From Prosthecobacter sp. (lineage in GTDB: Bacteria; Verrucomicrobiota; Verrucomicrobiia; Verrucomicrobiales; Verrucomicrobiaceae), in assembly GCA_020216965.1 (NCBI GenBank), contig JAIWOJ010000147.1, positions 1 to 6,208 on the forward strand: 6,208 nucleotides of DNA, read 5' to 3'. Position 1 is the stretch's first letter. Each line of letters starts with the position of its first letter. Under the pieces are notes generated by a model. It was not told the DNA's origin. It ran no database searches and was given only the letters and a program-made list of their open reading frames with translations. Of the stretch, positions 5,658 to 6,208 are shown piece by piece. Position numbers and translations under genes: made by a program.

Positions 5658-6208
5658 ATGCCTGATCTTATAATGTTCCCCGTTCTCGCCGTCATCGCTG
5701 CTGCGATTGTCTTTGCCACCCTGGCGTTCTTTGCCTCGCGCTACAAGCGCTGCCCCTCTGACCGAGTGCTGGTGGTGTATGGTAAAGTGGGCGGAAACAA
5801 ATCCGCCCGCTGCGTGCATGGTGGCGCGTCCTTTGTCTGGCCTGTGATCCAAGACTACGCCTACCTGAGCCTGACGCCGATGCCCATCGACATTCAGCTC
5901 CGTGGCGCGCTCTCCCAGCAAAACATCCGCGTGAATACGCCCTCCACCTTCACTGTGGGCATTAGCACCGAGCCCGGCGTGATGGAAAACGCCGCGGAAC
6001 GTCTGCTGGGACTGACACCCCCACAGATCCAGGAGCTGGCAAAAGACATCATCTTTGGCCAAATGCGCGTGGTCATCGCCACCATGCCGATTGAGGAGAT
6101 CAATGCGGACCGCGACAAGCTGATCGCCAACATCTCCAATGGCGTGGAGGTGGAGCTCAAGAAGGTGGGCCTGCGCCTGATCAACGTTAACGTGCAGGAC
6201 ATCACCGA
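5658..6208 (+). CDS. Flotillin-family protein (SPFH domain), 3'-truncated
   Basis: Opens with ATG 5658 and stays open to the end of the window (183 complete codons). A membrane-inserted segment lies at residues 7-27, followed by the SPFH domain. YGKVGGNKSARCVHGG (41-56), FVWPVIQDYAYLSL (59-72), LSQQNIRVNTPSTFTVGIST (85-104), ENAAERLLGL (110-119) and IATMPIEEINADRDKL (140-155) are strongly conserved in bacterial flotillins of the FloT/YuaG/YqiK type. Such proteins oligomerise at the inner face of the cytoplasmic membrane and organise microdomains and membrane fluidity. The coiled-coil, alanine/glutamate-rich C-terminal half lies beyond the window. It follows the NfeD gene by 41 nt with no terminator, the classic NfeD-flotillin operon. 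No Shine-Dalgarno sequence is seen; an in-frame TTG overlapping the NfeD stop codon is possible but would add a non-conserved extension. Confidence 0.95.
   Translation, partial: MPDLIMFPVLAVIAAAIVFATLAFFASRYKRCPSDRVLVVYGKVGGNKSARCVHGGASFVWPVIQDYAYLSLTPMPIDIQLRGALSQQNIRVNTPSTFTVGISTEPGVMENAAERLLGLTPPQIQELAKDIIFGQMRVVIATMPIEEINADRDKLIANISNGVEVELKKVGLRLINVNVQDIT

Noticed and set aside
1..6208. CRISPR array, tRNA, rRNA, transposase or phage genes
   Set aside because: No regularly spaced direct repeats, no cloverleaf-like sequences and no transposase or phage-like proteins were seen on either strand.

Overview
The window reads as high-GC chromosomal DNA from a Verrucomicrobiota-like (or more broadly PVC-group) bacterium. 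The main reason is the first gene, a DUF1549/DUF1553 protein with a CxxCH motif, a family strongly expanded in Planctomycetes and Verrucomicrobia. The start sites mostly lack Shine-Dalgarno sequences, which also fits. The phylum is an inference from family distribution and by-eye composition.

Layout: (1) 1-1611, plus strand, is the 3' part of a large DUF1549/DUF1553 protein with a beta-sandwich inserted in DUF1553. (2) 1612-1892 is a convergent intergenic region holding a ~178-bp imperfect palindrome with three copies of a 16-bp REP-like unit, then a Rho-independent terminator for pyrF. (3) 1893-2648, minus strand, is pyrF. (4) 2649-2913 is a divergent intergenic region unusually rich in structure: two inverted copies of a hairpin module with compensated stem changes, one in front of each gene; a 27-bp-armed hairpin between them; and a terminator-like hairpin just before the plus-strand gene. 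(5) 2914-4146 is thymidine/pyrimidine-nucleoside phosphorylase, followed by a VC0807-family membrane protein at 4201-4929. (6) 5047 to the end is an NfeD-family membrane protein and the start of a flotillin, the usual NfeD/flotillin membrane-microdomain pair.

How the genes fit together: pyrF completes de novo UMP synthesis, while the divergent phosphorylase degrades or salvages pyrimidine nucleosides. The two genes have opposite metabolic sense and share one regulatory region. The VC0807 gene probably rides on the phosphorylase transcript. NfeD and flotillin form a separate small operon. The DUF1549/DUF1553 gene ends its own transcription unit and is unrelated to the pyrimidine genes.

The coding genes are ordinary members of known families. 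The most interesting material is in the two intergenic regions, above all the paired structured leaders at 2680-2712 and 2841-2874.
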